Source: Scenedesmus sp. ARA3 (taxonomy: Eukaryota > Chlorophyta > Chlorophyceae > Sphaeropleales > Scenedesmaceae). From it: DNA of 41,768 nucleotides. The translations under genes and the position numbers were made by a program. The stretch is taken from the NCBI GenBank assembly GCA_004335835.1, contig RWJK01000534.1:1-41768 (forward strand), read 5' to 3'. How positions within the stretch are numbered: position 1 is the stretch's first letter; every line of letters starts with the position of its first letter. The notes under the pieces were generated by a model that ran no database searches, was not told the origin of the DNA, and was given only the letters and a program-made list of their open reading frames with translations. This document shows positions 30,296-40,939 of the stretch, piece by piece.

Positions 30296-32395
30296 TGCTG
30301 CTGCTGCCGCCAGCGTAGCCCATAGTGGGTGCCATGTCAACATCCATGGGGGTCAGTTGCGTGCTGTACTGTGCACCAGCAGAGGCACCAGCTGCAGTAA
30401 GCACACCAGACACTGGAACCCAACCCTGCTGCTGCTGCTGCTGCTGCTGCATGCCGTCAAACACCAAGTCGTGTGGTGCTGCTGCTGCTGCTGCTGTTGA
30501 GCCCGCTGCAGCAGCCTGGCCCTGAGGCGCAAGCGCAGCAGCTGCCTTACTGCTGCTGTCCAGCACACCTAGCAGCTCTTCCCAATTGCCAGTAGTACCT
30601 CCTCCCATCAAGCTGCCAGTAAACCCTGCTGACATAATCCCTGCAGAGCCACTCTGCAGGAGGCCAAAGTCCAGAAGATCCAGTACCATACTTGCACCCT
30701 GGGGTGCTACTAAGCCGCAACTAGCAGCTGTAGCTGCAGCTGCATTATCAGGGAGGCTTGCTGTCTGTTGGTGAGCTCTGTCAACACCCGCTGCTGCTGC
30801 TGCTGGTGGTGTGTCTATTGCAGCGTCCTTTGTGTTTGCTGCTGCTGCTGGAGTTATCCTGCCACCACCTGCCGCCGCCGCTGCTGCTGCTGCTGTTGGC
30901 GGCGGTGACGCCGTGCATTGCTCGAGTGACGCCAACTCAGCCGCCAGCAACTGATCAAGTGACAGCAGCGAGGAGCCTTTGGCATGCACCAGGCTATCCC
31001 TCATAGCTAATGAACCCCAGAAGCTGTCCTTCACCTGCAGAGGGTTTTGTGGATGCCACTGCAGAGGGTTTAGCAGGCTGCTGCGCATGTGGAGGGGCCA
31101 TGCTGGGCTCGGCACACGATCTGCTGCTGCTGCTGCTGCCAGTGGTGGATTGCTGCTGCCAGCAGCAGCAGCGTGCGCAGGATCCTGCTGCTGCTGCTGC
31201 CGCTCAATGAAGGCTCGCAGGTATGCACTGTCAAGGAAAGAGTCCATCAGAGACAGCTTGGGCTGCTGCAAAGGCTCTGCTGCATCAGCTGCTGCTGCTG
31301 CTGCTGCTGCTGGTTGTGCATTGGATGTGGCTGCCGCAGCTGCTGCTGCCGGCTCGCTATCATGTACTGACAGCTGCAGCAGCATGCTTGCGGCATTCAA
31401 GCTGGCAGCAGCAGCCAGTGGTGATGCAGCATGTGTTGCGGCTGCTGGTGCTGCGCCTGCTGCTGCCGCTGCAGCAGCAGGGCTTGCTGCAGCAAAGGGC
31501 GTGTACATGTCATCTGCGATGTCCTGTGCACCAGCCAGCATACCTGCTTCTGTAGCTGCTGGTGCTGCTGGTGCTGCTGCTGCCAGCAGTGGCGTCGTTG
31601 CTGCACTGGCGGCTTGCCTCGCTCCAAGTGATTCTGGTGCCTGCAGCTCTAAGCCACTGGCAAGCTGAGGCCAGGTGCTGGACCTCTGTAGCTGCAACTG
31701 CTGCTGCTGCTGCTGCTGCTGATCGCTCAGTGTCTGCTGCTGCTGGTCCTCCGGTGTTTGCTGCTGGGAGTGCTGCTGCTGCAGCACCTTGCCCCTTGCG
31801 ATCTGCGCGCGCAGCTCTGCAGCAAGGCCGGCTATCTCTAGAACTGCATTATCGCCTGCTGCTGCTGTTGTTGTCTCGTCTGCTGCTGTGTTGCCATCAG
31901 CTGCAGCAGCAGCAGCAGTATCTGCAGCAAGTGGAGGTAAGAGCTGACACTGCTGATCTGGGGACGGCGTGATGCCGCCACTGCTGTAGCCAGCACTCCT
32001 ATCTGCCGGTTCAAATGCTGGCATGCCTGCTGCTGCTGCTGCTGCTGCTTCAGGCTGCTGCATCAGCATGTCTTCTTCCATGGCAGGTAGAGCTGCGGGC
32101 AAGTCCCCTGTTGACCTTCTCAGCGGCAGCGCTGCAACAGCAGCAGCGGCGGCAGCAAGCAGAGGAGGGGCATCCACAGCAAGCCTGACTGCTGACGTGT
32201 CAGCTGCAGCTGCAGCAGGCCATGTTGTTGTGTTGTCTAATGCTGCTGCTGCTGGCAGCGCTGTTGCAGGTTCAGAGTTGTCCACTGCTGGTGTGGCTGG
32301 CCTGCTGTTGATAAGCTGCATCAGTGTGGCTGTCCAGGTTGACACCCTGCGCACTGCTGCTGCTGCTGCAGGCGCTGCTGCTGCATCCGCCTCGC

Positions 32396-32427
<32 letters not shown>

Positions 32428-33235
32428 ATGGCGGCTGTACCAGTGAGGGGTGGCGGCATGCAAGCTGGCGGCAGCATAGCACCAGAATCTGAACCTCCTG
32501 CCCCTTCTGCTGCTGCTGCTGGTGCTGTTGCTGCCAGTGCTGCCAGGAACTCCTGGTCTGCTGCTGCCTCCTGGCTGGCAGCAGCAGCAGCAGCAGCAGC
32601 GTCACTGCTGCTCCTGCTGCTGATGTGGGGATCCAGGTCCATCCAGCTGGGCTTTGCTGCTAGGCGGGAAAGGGGGTGGGAGTCAGACCTGCCGGCAGCC
32701 AGCGGTCAAACACTGGTCAAACACTGGTCAAGCCTGGTCAAGCCTCATCAAACCTGGTCAAACTTCTTCATCAATATGAACATGCTGGCAGTGCCAAGGC
32801 GCTAGCGCATATGCATGCTGGGCCTGCAGGCAGCCAGCGGTCAAGGCAGTGATCAAACACCAGCCAAACACTCATCACACACTGATTAAACAATGGCCAA
32901 CTACATGGCGTCCACACAGCTACGCTGCCAGTGCCAACTTGCATGCTTGCCCTGCGATGCTTCAATTTGCGCCTGTCATGTACTGTACTAAACATCACTC
33001 TCCATAATCCTGCAATCATGTTTTACTCACCCCAGTATGTCCAGCAGGGCATCAAATGCAAGTCCCGTTGTGCTGCGCCGCACCACACCAGCAGCATCTA
33101 CACTGACACCCAGTGTGGCGCCACCAGCTACAGCAGGTGCAGCAGCAGTTGTGCCTGCTGTGGGCGCTGCGAGTATGTCAAACACCTCCCCAACAGTGCT
33201 TCTGTCATCCTCTGGCATATCAGCCACCCGCTGCC

Positions 33236-33270
<35 letters not shown>

Positions 33271-35273
33271 ACGTCAGTGCCTGCTGCTTCTAACCCTGCT
33301 GTTGCTGCTGATGACGGCTTGCCTAGCAACCCTTCTGCTTCCCCTGATGCTGCTGCTGCTGCTACTGCAAACAGTGGCACTGGCTCCACCTTCCTTCCAG
33401 CTGCACTGGCTGGGGTGATAGTATGATGTGCAGCAGCTGCCTCCTCACCATGCTGCAGGGCATGCTCCTTCCTTGGCCAGCCCCGGCCCCTGCTGCTGCT
33501 GCTGCCGCGCGGCCTCCCAGGACCCCTGCTGCTGCTGTTTACGCCCCTGCTGCTGATGCTGCCGCCAAGAGCACGAGCTGCACTCCCTGCTGGCAACCCT
33601 GCTGCTGCTGCTGGATGCTGCTGATCGGCATCTGCTGGTGTGCTCAAGTCCAACACAGGCCTGCGCAGCAAGGCAGCTGCCGGCGGCTGCACTGCACTAC
33701 CAGCAGCAGCAGCAATGCGGGAGCCAGGGCTCCCCACAAGACTGAACCCTGTGGCTGCAGCAGGTACTGCTGCTGCTGCTGCTGTTGGGGCAATGGCAGC
33801 AGATGCATCTGCAACAGGCATTGAGCCTGTAGTGAGGGTCCTGCGCACTGCTGGTGCCTTGACTGCTGTGTGCTGCTGCCGGTGCTGCTGCTTGGCTTGC
33901 TGCACTGCCAGCAGCAGCAGGCTGAACCGGGAGGAGCTGTCAGGTGGCCGCTGCACATGCTCTTCTCCTGCTGCTGCTGCCGCGGCTGCAGGCTGCAGCA
34001 TGGTGGGTTTGCTGCTTGCTTGGTCTGCAGGCTGCAAGAGGGCATGTGGAGCTGCACTGCAGCTGCCTGCTGCTGCTGCTGCTGCCGCTGCCGCTGCCAG
34101 TGAACCTTCCGAATGCTGCATTTGCTGCAGCAAGCCAGGGCTGGCTGATTGGGAGGAAGTGGCAGAGGCAGATGCTGATGTGGCTGCTGTGTGTGGCGAA
34201 ATGCTGCCGCCAGCACCTGCTGCTGCTGCTGGTGGTGGTCCTGCAGGCTGGGTGGCTACCACTGCAGGAGACCGGTAGGTTTTAGCGAGCAGCGACCCCA
34301 AAACCCCAGGTTTGAATGTCGGCAGGGGAGCCACAGCAGCCAGCCAGGGGCGTTGTGCTGCACCATGCTGCTTCTGCTGCTGCTGCTGTTGGTGATGGAA
34401 GAGGGCAGCAACCTGTTGTGCTGTTTGCTGCTGCTGCGGCAGCTGCACACGCAAGCTGACAGACGCAATACCTGCAGGGTTGTTGACGTGGTGAATGTGT
34501 GCTGCTGCTGCAGCTGCTGCAGCAGGTGCTGAGGCTGGAATGGCCAGTGATGTCAGCTGCCACTGCAGGGTGCTGCTGTTGCTGCTGCTGCTGCTGTGCT
34601 GGCGCAGTGCAGCAGCACGAGCAGCAGCAGGCCCCCAGCAGCGGCTGTTGCGGATGCCGTGAGGGTGGCTGCTGTAGCTGCTGCTGCTGCCACCTGCTGC
34701 TGCTGCTGCTGGCCCAGTTGCAGGATTTGATGCTGCTGCGGTTGCTGTGCCTGTTCCTGCAAAGCCGACATGGCGTAGTGAAGCAGGCAGCGCAGCACGC
34801 TGCTGCTGCTGCTGCTTGAGCCGCCGATCATACTCCCTGTCGGTGTCAGAGGTACTGCCCCAAGTCTTAGTGCGGCGCACTTGCAGGACAGGCGTTCCTG
34901 CAAGGCCCTGCTGCTGTCCTTGCTGCTCCTGCTGCTGCTGCTGTTGTAGCAGCAGTTCCTGCAAGCTGGATGCAGCAGCTGCAGGTGGTAGACTGTTGGG
35001 CGCTGCAGCTGCAAGCGCTGGGGCAGACAGGCAGCTGGCTAATCTAGCAGCAGCGCTTGCTGATGTGGTGCTGTTGGGTGTGGGGTTGACTGCGCAACTC
35101 TCTGCACCAGCACCAGCAGCCCATGCACAGCCTCCTGCGCACCAGAGCAGCAGCACGTATTCCAACAAGAGGTATTGCAAGTTGCAGGTGTTCAAAAGCC
35201 TTATGTGCGGATATGACGAATTCTGCCAAAGCCAACACTTACAAAACACGGCATGGAAGATTTGGGCACTCAA
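27323..35273 (-). CDS. Giant Gln/Ala-rich protein with AT-hook-like motifs (5' end unresolved)
   Basis: Supported exons are about 35089-33031, 32688-29067 and 28918-27323, joined by two short GT-AG introns (342 and 148 bp) with closing phases: more than 2,400 residues. A 31-nt exon at 35273-35243 with a strong GTAAGTG donor is phase-compatible, but the start codon was not found. Most of the protein is poly-Gln, poly-Ala and Ser runs, including a tract of about 29 Gln at 28621-28708. Ordered islands are RRTKTWGSTSDTDREYDRRL, DDRSTVGEVFDILA, STTGLAFDALLDILG, SDSHPLSRLAAKPSWMDLD, GSAVVNFTPASGANFAPSVY and the C-terminal helix LQEQERLKRLVEQHNKRVAA. GPGRPRG and RGRGWPRK resemble AT-hooks, and PRVRRKSSSRGHTRKNS is basic. 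A nuclear, DNA-associated regulator is plausible, but no family is recognised. Confidence 0.65.
28621..28708. repeat. (CTG)29 microsatellite coding poly-Gln
   Basis: An uninterrupted CTG tract on the plus strand, read as CAG/Gln on the coding minus strand, within the last exon of the Gln/Ala-rich gene. Shorter tracts flank it at about 28545-28582 and 28295-28318. Confidence 0.95.
32702..32766. repeat. TGGTCAAAC minisatellite in an intron
   Basis: Six or more units of the type ACTGGTCAAAC/GCCTGGTCAA lie just upstream of the 32688 acceptor of the Gln/Ala-rich gene. The same unit occurs at 19080-19123. Confidence 0.8.
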
Positions 35274-36213
35274 CTGCCCAAACAGACACCTGCTGCTGCT
35301 GGCGAGTTCAGGCTTCGCGTGCGACTTGCATGCTTGCTTCGCGGGCAGTCAAAAAGTGTCAGGTTGACCACTAGCTGTCACATGCGCGTCTGCTTGCAAC
35401 GAACAGCCCACGGTGTACGCTGTAAGGTCCTGTCAGCACCGCGGGGCAGCTGCATGCAACGCACGCACCTGCTTGCATGACTGCTTGATATGAAGGATTT
35501 CGGAATTCTAGGATTACGCGAATCAAGCTTCTAACGGAGGCGGGGCGTCGAACAGAGTTGCGAGGGGGCCAGAAGCGTCCTCGACATTGCATCAAGATGC
35601 TGCATTGCGGCCGACGTACGTGTGCAAACGTCTTGTAAACACGAGCATGTGCCAAATCAGGCGCTGTTTGTGCCCTGATGCATGTGAAAAAAGCACCTGC
35701 CCTTTGGACGTCCAAGGTAAGGTTCAGGCTTCAAGATTTGCAGATTTCTGTCAGAGAAAATCGCGTGTTGTGGCAGCGCTGGCTAGCCAACCAGTACGAG
35801 ATACAGCATGATGTATTCAAATCCAGCCTATAAAACTTTTTTTGGGGCTTCGCATCCCCTTGGGTGGACCAGATTACCAGAGCAAACCTGTGCTTGCACC
35901 CCTAAGCGGCCTTCATGGCCTAAATGCATGCAGGATGCCATGCAGATGCCTCCATCATTTCCCAGTCAGCAGCTGAACCCAGGTCACACCTTTTGCTGCA
36001 CTCAACAATGCAAGTTACAACTGTTTGTGCTGTGCCACGACCTGTGCGGGTCTACAAGCACAACTTGGTTGAACCAAGGGCCAGTTGCCGCTTGCAAGCT
36101 GGCCTGCTGCTGTGGTCGTGTTGGAAGGACACAACCATTTGAATACGCACTTTCGTCACAAAACTCACACCACCGCACATTCATCCATCAGCACTGCAAC
36201 ACACCCAGTCAGT
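35274..36213. other. Region between the G-patch gene 3' end and the Gln/Ala-rich gene
   Basis: It probably contains the missing 5' exon(s) and promoter of the Gln/Ala-rich gene and the 3' UTR of the G-patch gene. TTACA at 36015-36019 is a minus-strand TGTAA about 310 bp past the G-patch stop. 35480-35830 is CAG-free. No exon could be placed. Confidence 0.35.
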
Positions 36214-36290
36214 TCAGAATTTCATCCATTTCTTAGTGGCCTCCCTGCCAGCCACAGCTTGGTGCTGCTGCCTGTGCTGCATAGCAGAAA
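36214..36290 (-). repeat. Downstream copy of the 3' end of the G-patch gene's terminal exon
   Basis: It matches the coding end at 36322-36400 (TTCATCCA-TTC, then CTCCCTNCCAGCCACAGCTT), including the KKWMKF codons in altered form. It lies past the stop codon, on the 3' side. Confidence 0.78.
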
Positions 36291-36326
36291 GCCTGTGGTT
36301 TGACCCACCCAACACAGCCCTTGAAA

Positions 36327-38172
36327 TCAAAACTTCATCCACTTCTTTGTAGCCTCCCTACCAGCCACAGCTTTGTGCAGCTGCCTGTGCTGCGCTGCTG
36401 CCGCATCCACCTCCCGCTGCGCTGCTGCCAGTTTCGCCTCAATCTGCGGGGCCAGGCCTTTGTTGCCCTTGTTGCGCTGCAGCATGGCAGTGAGCTGCGC
36501 AACGCGCGCCTGGCAGCACAGCAATGAACAGCGCAGGGAACGGCATTAATGTCTGGGCAGTGCAGTTGTTACAAGTGCCACCAGCAGGCAGCAAGGCTGC
36601 CAGTTTCGCCTCAATCTGCGGGGCCAGGCCTTTGTTGCCCTTGTTGCGCTGCAGCATCGCACTGAGCTGTGCAACGCGCGCCTGGCAGCACAGCAATGAA
36701 CAGCGCAGGGAACGGCATTAATGTCTGGGCAGTGCAGTTGTTACAAGTGCCACCAGCAGGCCGCAAGGCTGCTAGCTTTGCCTGGATCTGTGGGGCCAGG
36801 CCTTGTTGGCCTTGTTGCGCTGCAGCATGGCAGTGAGCTGCGCAACGCGCGCCTGGTGGTGCAGAACAGTACAGCGGTGCAGAACAGTACAGCGGTGCAG
36901 AACAGTACAGCGGTGCAGAACAGTACAGCGGTGCAGAACAGTACAGCGGTGCAGACAGGGGTGTAAGCGTATGAGCAGGACGAGCCTTGCAGGAAGCATG
37001 GCTGCCGGGTGCGCGAGCAGCGTAGGTGATGCATGTAAAGCATGTGATTGACAGTCTTCCAGCAGGCGGCATAGCAGCCAGCTTCGCCTCGATCTGCGGG
37101 GCCAGGCGCTTGTTGGACTTGTTGCATTGCAGCATGGCGGTGAGCTGGGCAACGCGCGCCTGCACAATCGAGGATGACGGCACAGCAATAAACAGGATGA
37201 CAGCGCCGTGAGCGCCTGGTCAAAAGCATCCAGCATCAAGCAGTACGGCGGCCAGCTGCACAACACGCGCCTGGCAGCACAGCAATGAACAGCGCAGGGA
37301 ACGGCATGAGTGTCTGGGCAGTGTAGGTGTTGCAAGCACCACCAGCAGGCAGCACAGCAGCTAGATTTGCCTCAATCTGCGGGGCCAGGCCGTTGTTGGA
37401 CTTGTTGCGCTGCAGCATGGCAGTGAGCTGGGCAACGCGCGCCTGGCAGCACAGCAACAGATGGTGCAGAAAGCGGTGCAATGTTAGATGCAGCAGGGCT
37501 GCTGCCTGAGGCACTTCTGCCTCTGCCAAACTTCTCCAGCCACGACACACCGCATTAGGCCAACATTGTGTGCATTTAGCAGCCATACAGGACAGCATAC
37601 ATAGCCGCATAGGCACCACGCAAGCTCCATATCAGTTCATTAAAGCCGCTGGCACCTCGAGCACTGTGCTCACCTTCTTTTCTGCCAAGTTGTCGCCACT
37701 GCCCACGAGCCCCTGCCGATCCGGCTGCTGCTGCTGCTGCTGCTTCTGCTTCTGCTGCCGCTGCCGGTTGCCTGCCTGGCCGCTGCTTCCAGCTGCAGCA
37801 GACACCGACGCAAGCGCCGCTGCGCCTGCTGTCTGCTGCTTGCTGCTGCTGCGGCCACCATACACCCCTGCATCCCTCAGCTTATCTGCTGCTTCACTGC
37901 CCGATCCCAGATTATAGTTTATAAACGCAAACACGCCTTCTGTGCCGGTTGCTGCCTCCATTTTCAACTGCCGGTCCCCTTCTGCCTCCCGCACTGCATG
38001 CCGCGCTGCAATTGCTTTGCGGCGGCGGCTGCGCTCGCCTCCCCGGCCCTTTTTCGACTTGGGCTTGTTGCTGGTGCCTGCCGCGTGGTGCTGGTGCTTC
38101 TTTGGCACTGCCCCGAGACCTTTCTTGGAGGGCAGTATGTTGATCTCTAGCGGGTTGGCGATGCCTGTGCCT

Positions 38173-38250
<78 letters not shown>

Positions 38251-38375
38251 GCAGCAGCAGCGATTGTAACAGAGGTTGGGTCTCAGGTTTAAGTGTTTGC
38301 TTCTTGGGCACTGCCCCGAGGCCTTTCTTGGAGGGGAGGATGTTGATCTCTAGCGGGTTGGCGATGGCCGTGCCT

Positions 38376-38432
<57 letters not shown>

Positions 38433-40829
38433 GTAGTAACAGGTTGGGACTCAGGTTTAGGTATAATGTTTTGGGGACTGCCCCAAGGCCTTTCTTGGAG
38501 GGCAGGATGTTGATTTCTAGCAAATTGGCAATGCTGGTGCCTGCAGCAGCTGCAGCAGCAGCAGCAGCAGCAGCAAGACAGAGGTCCTGCCTAAACCGCT
38601 GCAACGTCTTCAACCCATGGCCGCCATGATGCTTGCTTGCAATGCCGCTGTGCTCCCAACCACCCCAGAACCCCCACGTCACCAAATCCTGTTGCTCTCA
38701 CCTGACCTGCCTAAACCGCCTCCTCTTCTGAAACCCATGGCCGCCATCAGCTTGCTGGCAATGCCGCGGCCGCTGTGCTCCCATGCGGCAAAGCTTGCTG
38801 TCTCGGACTGCACACCGGCCTCAGCAGCAAGCCTGCAGCGCGAGGCAGAAGTAGGGGTTGTTACATATATGTAAGCAATTAAGAAAAAGAGCAGCACTCA
38901 GGTTTGCACACGTACACACACATTCAACTCACTGAGTGTTAGCACAGCCGGGCGCAAGTGCAGTCACAAGATGGGACCACATCAGCACCTCGAGCATCAG
39001 CAGAGGTCAACACACAGCTATATGTACCTTGCAGTCACTAACAGCAACAGCAGCAGCAACAGTACCAACAGCTGTACGCACCTTGCATGCTCCAGCACGC
39101 AACCGCCACCCAGCCCCACCCGTGCATAGCCCTGGCCGCCTTCCTCGTCAGCATCATTGTCATCACCATCATCATCACCATCAGTTGCATTTTTGCTTCA
39201 GACGAGCAGAGCACATACCCGCAATCACCTGCTGACTGGCTGCCAGGAAGACAATGTAGCAGCAGCAAGCAAGTGTGCTGTACGCACCTTGCATGCTCCA
39301 TCACGCAACCGCCACCCAGCCCCACCCGTGCATAGCCCTGGCCACCTGCTTCATCACCATCATCATCATTGTCATCTTCACTGGCACTGCCGCTGCCACC
39401 CTCCTGCTCAGACCCAGACACAAAACCACTGCTGCTGCTGCTGCCGTCTTCATCAACAGATCCTGCATCCTCTTCAATGCTAATGCTCATGTCTAATTTG
39501 CTGCCATTATCATTGAAGCCATTTCCAGCTGCTGCTGCTGCAGCACGTGCATCTATCTCGGCAGCAGTAACAGCAGCAGTGCATGACAGCGCTACAGAGG
39601 ACAGCGGCAGGATCAGGGACTGACCGCTGTCCACCAGCAGCACTGTACATGCATGACCGCCTTGCCGCTGCTGCTGCTGATGATGATGATGATCCTCTGC
39701 GCCTGCAGAATCATGTGCTGCTGCTGCTGCTGCTGCTTGGCTGATGGATGTGATCTCTGCCTGCTGCCACAGCTGCTGCCCTGGCACTAGGGCAAACACT
39801 CTACTGCCTACTGTGAGCTGCTGCTGCTGCTGCTGCTGCTGATCTGCTTGTATCCTATGTGCACTGCCACTGCTGCTGCTGCTGCCTTGCAGGACCAGGC
39901 CCAGTGGGAGCTGCACTGAGTGGAGCATGAAAGCCCTGCAGCACAACATGCGGCAGCAGCGAAGGGTTATGTCGGTTGCGAAGGTTGATTTCAGTTGCTA
40001 GCTTGAGACAGGTCTGCTGCTCTGTGACCTGCCACAGCTCTACAGTCCTGCAACAGCGAAGGACAACACAAGCATTGTCCATGCTCATTTGCCACCATGC
40101 ACATACAGCTCACAAGCCGTGCCATTTGTGCTCTGATAACCATTGCAGAGAGGTTACACACTGCCGCTGTTGCCAAAGGTAGCACAAACAACATTTGCAA
40201 TTTCATATCACTGCGCACCTGGTTGGAAAGCGGAACTGCACCTGCACCTGTAGTTGCTGCTGCTGCTGCTGCTCCTGCTGCTGCCAGCCCTCCACAAGGC
40301 CATGGTACCACTGCCCGTTCTGGTAGCGGAACCTGCAGTGGTGAGGCGCACAGGCAGACAGGCAGACAGGGCTGCTGCTGCATCAGCAACCAATTGCTTG
40401 ATAGCATTTGCAGGGCTCAACAATGGCATCAGCTGGAGACTGCTCAGTCTGATTGATAGAAACAAGTACGTACATGCCAACTGCATGGTTGCACTTGCGA
40501 TAGGAGTAGCATGCGCCAGGTCAGCAGCAGCACCAGCAGCAACAGCAGCAGCAGGCGCCTTACCGACAGATGGCACCTGGCCTAAGCCACTCAGGTGGTT
40601 GAACATCTGCTTGTTCACTGGCTGGCTGCGTTGCTTGGTGCTCAGCTAGCTCCTGCAAGCTATCTCGCAGTGCTGGAATCGCCTCTTCCAGCTGCTGCTT
40701 TACTGCTAGAAGCTCCTCGTCTGCATGGCCAGCTGCGAGAGCCTCTTCTATCTCCGCGAGTGATTCTATCTGTTCTTGAAGCTGCTGCTGCAGTTCAGCC
40801 GCCAACGAGGCATGCTCTGCACTACACAT
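36327..40829 (-). CDS. ZGPAT/ZIP-type G-patch protein, six exons, apparently without its CCCH finger
   Basis: Exons are 40829-40564, 40332-40219, 39935-39288, 38832-38702, 38170-37674 and 36509-36327. All phases close: 612 residues. Order: N-terminal coiled coil ([20 protein letters not shown]); [18 protein letters not shown] with VQFRFPTR, the Tudor-like block before the zinc finger in ZGPAT; a second Tudor-like block ([20 protein letters not shown]); an acidic Ser/Asp stretch; the G-patch split over two exons ([19 protein letters not shown] with [10 protein letters not shown], then [20 protein letters not shown]); a basic linker; [11 protein letters not shown] (compare VFDFLNEKL in human ZGPAT); and the C-terminal coiled coil ending KKWMKF. 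ZGPAT is a nuclear repressor; plant relatives are CCCH/G-patch proteins. Where the CCCH finger should follow PTR, the model reads [17 protein letters not shown]-patches activate DEAH helicases in splicing. A hAT element lies 111 bp upstream of the ATG. Confidence 0.85.
36597..37450 (-). repeat. Four to five upstream copies of the 5' part of the G-patch gene's terminal exon (with acceptor)
   Basis: Copies lie at about 36597-36690, 36768-36860, 37074-37165 and 37355-37450, with an acceptor-only remnant at 37240-37285. Each has the acceptor followed by ARVAQL-type codons and a [19 protein letters not shown] match, then stops. The nearest is a 172-bp tandem unit (real acceptor 36510, copy acceptor 36682) almost identical to its source, including intron. 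All lie on the 5' side of the intact exon. Confidence 0.92.
36859..36957. repeat. 18-bp minisatellite, about 5.5 units
   Basis: The unit GTGCAGAACAGTACAGCG is repeated without visible divergence, directly next to the acceptor of one exon copy. On the minus strand it reads as a CTGTACTGTTCTGCAC pyrimidine-rich run. Confidence 0.92.
38172..38261. repeat. (CAG)n tract, CTG-type acceptor tract of G-patch exon 5
   Basis: On the minus strand the tract reads (CTG)n and ends exactly at CTGCAG, the acceptor at 38171. Similar tracts at 38375-38431 and 38540-38575 precede the two upstream copies of the same exon start. Confidence 0.9.
38304..38543 (-). repeat. Two upstream copies of the 5' part of G-patch exon 5 (with CTG acceptor)
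   Basis: Copies at about 38304-38378 and 38473-38543 encode [20 protein letters not shown] and [20 protein letters not shown] versions, each preceded by (CTG)nCAG. The real exon at 38170 continues past GAVPKK into the basic linker; the copies do not. Confidence 0.9.
38576..38650 (-). repeat. Downstream copy of the 3' part of G-patch exon 4
   Basis: It matches [18 protein letters not shown] in degraded form ([16 protein letters not shown] in one frame) and then GGTTTAGGCAGG, but the GTGAG donor is lost. It lies on the 3' side of its source exon at 38702-38832. Confidence 0.75.
39073..39185 (-). repeat. Downstream copy of the 3' end of the acidic exon 3 (with donor)
   Basis: It repeats the end of exon 3 (boundary 39288): an Asp/Asn run, then [19 protein letters not shown] and the donor GTGCGTACAGC. 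Met becomes Leu at x. It lies in intron 3. Confidence 0.85.
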
Positions 40830-40939
40830 CTTGCACCAGACAGCTGCGTACGTTTGCGTTCGATGTTCCTAGCTCACATGCAGCAATCATCCGGTTCGTA
40901 TATAGAGGGAGTGCAATTGAATCTTTTTGGTCGCCAGTC

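Noticed and set aside
29029..34563. Many long plus-strand frames of poly-Leu, poly-Cys or poly-Ala opposite the Gln/Ala-rich gene
   Set aside because: These are antisense readings of CTG/CAG tracts; the minus strand has phase-closed exons and natural composition.
35808..36236. 142-codon plus-strand open frame between two minus-strand genes
   Set aside because: No motif and no splice or conservation support; overlaps the 3' flank of the G-patch gene and its terminal-exon echo.
36597..37450. Tandem repeats with spacing that could suggest a CRISPR-like array
   Set aside because: Repeat units are partial exon copies 80-170 bp long with coding content in a eukaryotic intron; not a CRISPR.
40932..40939. 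CGCCAGTC as target-site duplication of the hAT-like element
   Set aside because: The right-hand flank is outside the window, so the duplication cannot be seen and is not claimed.
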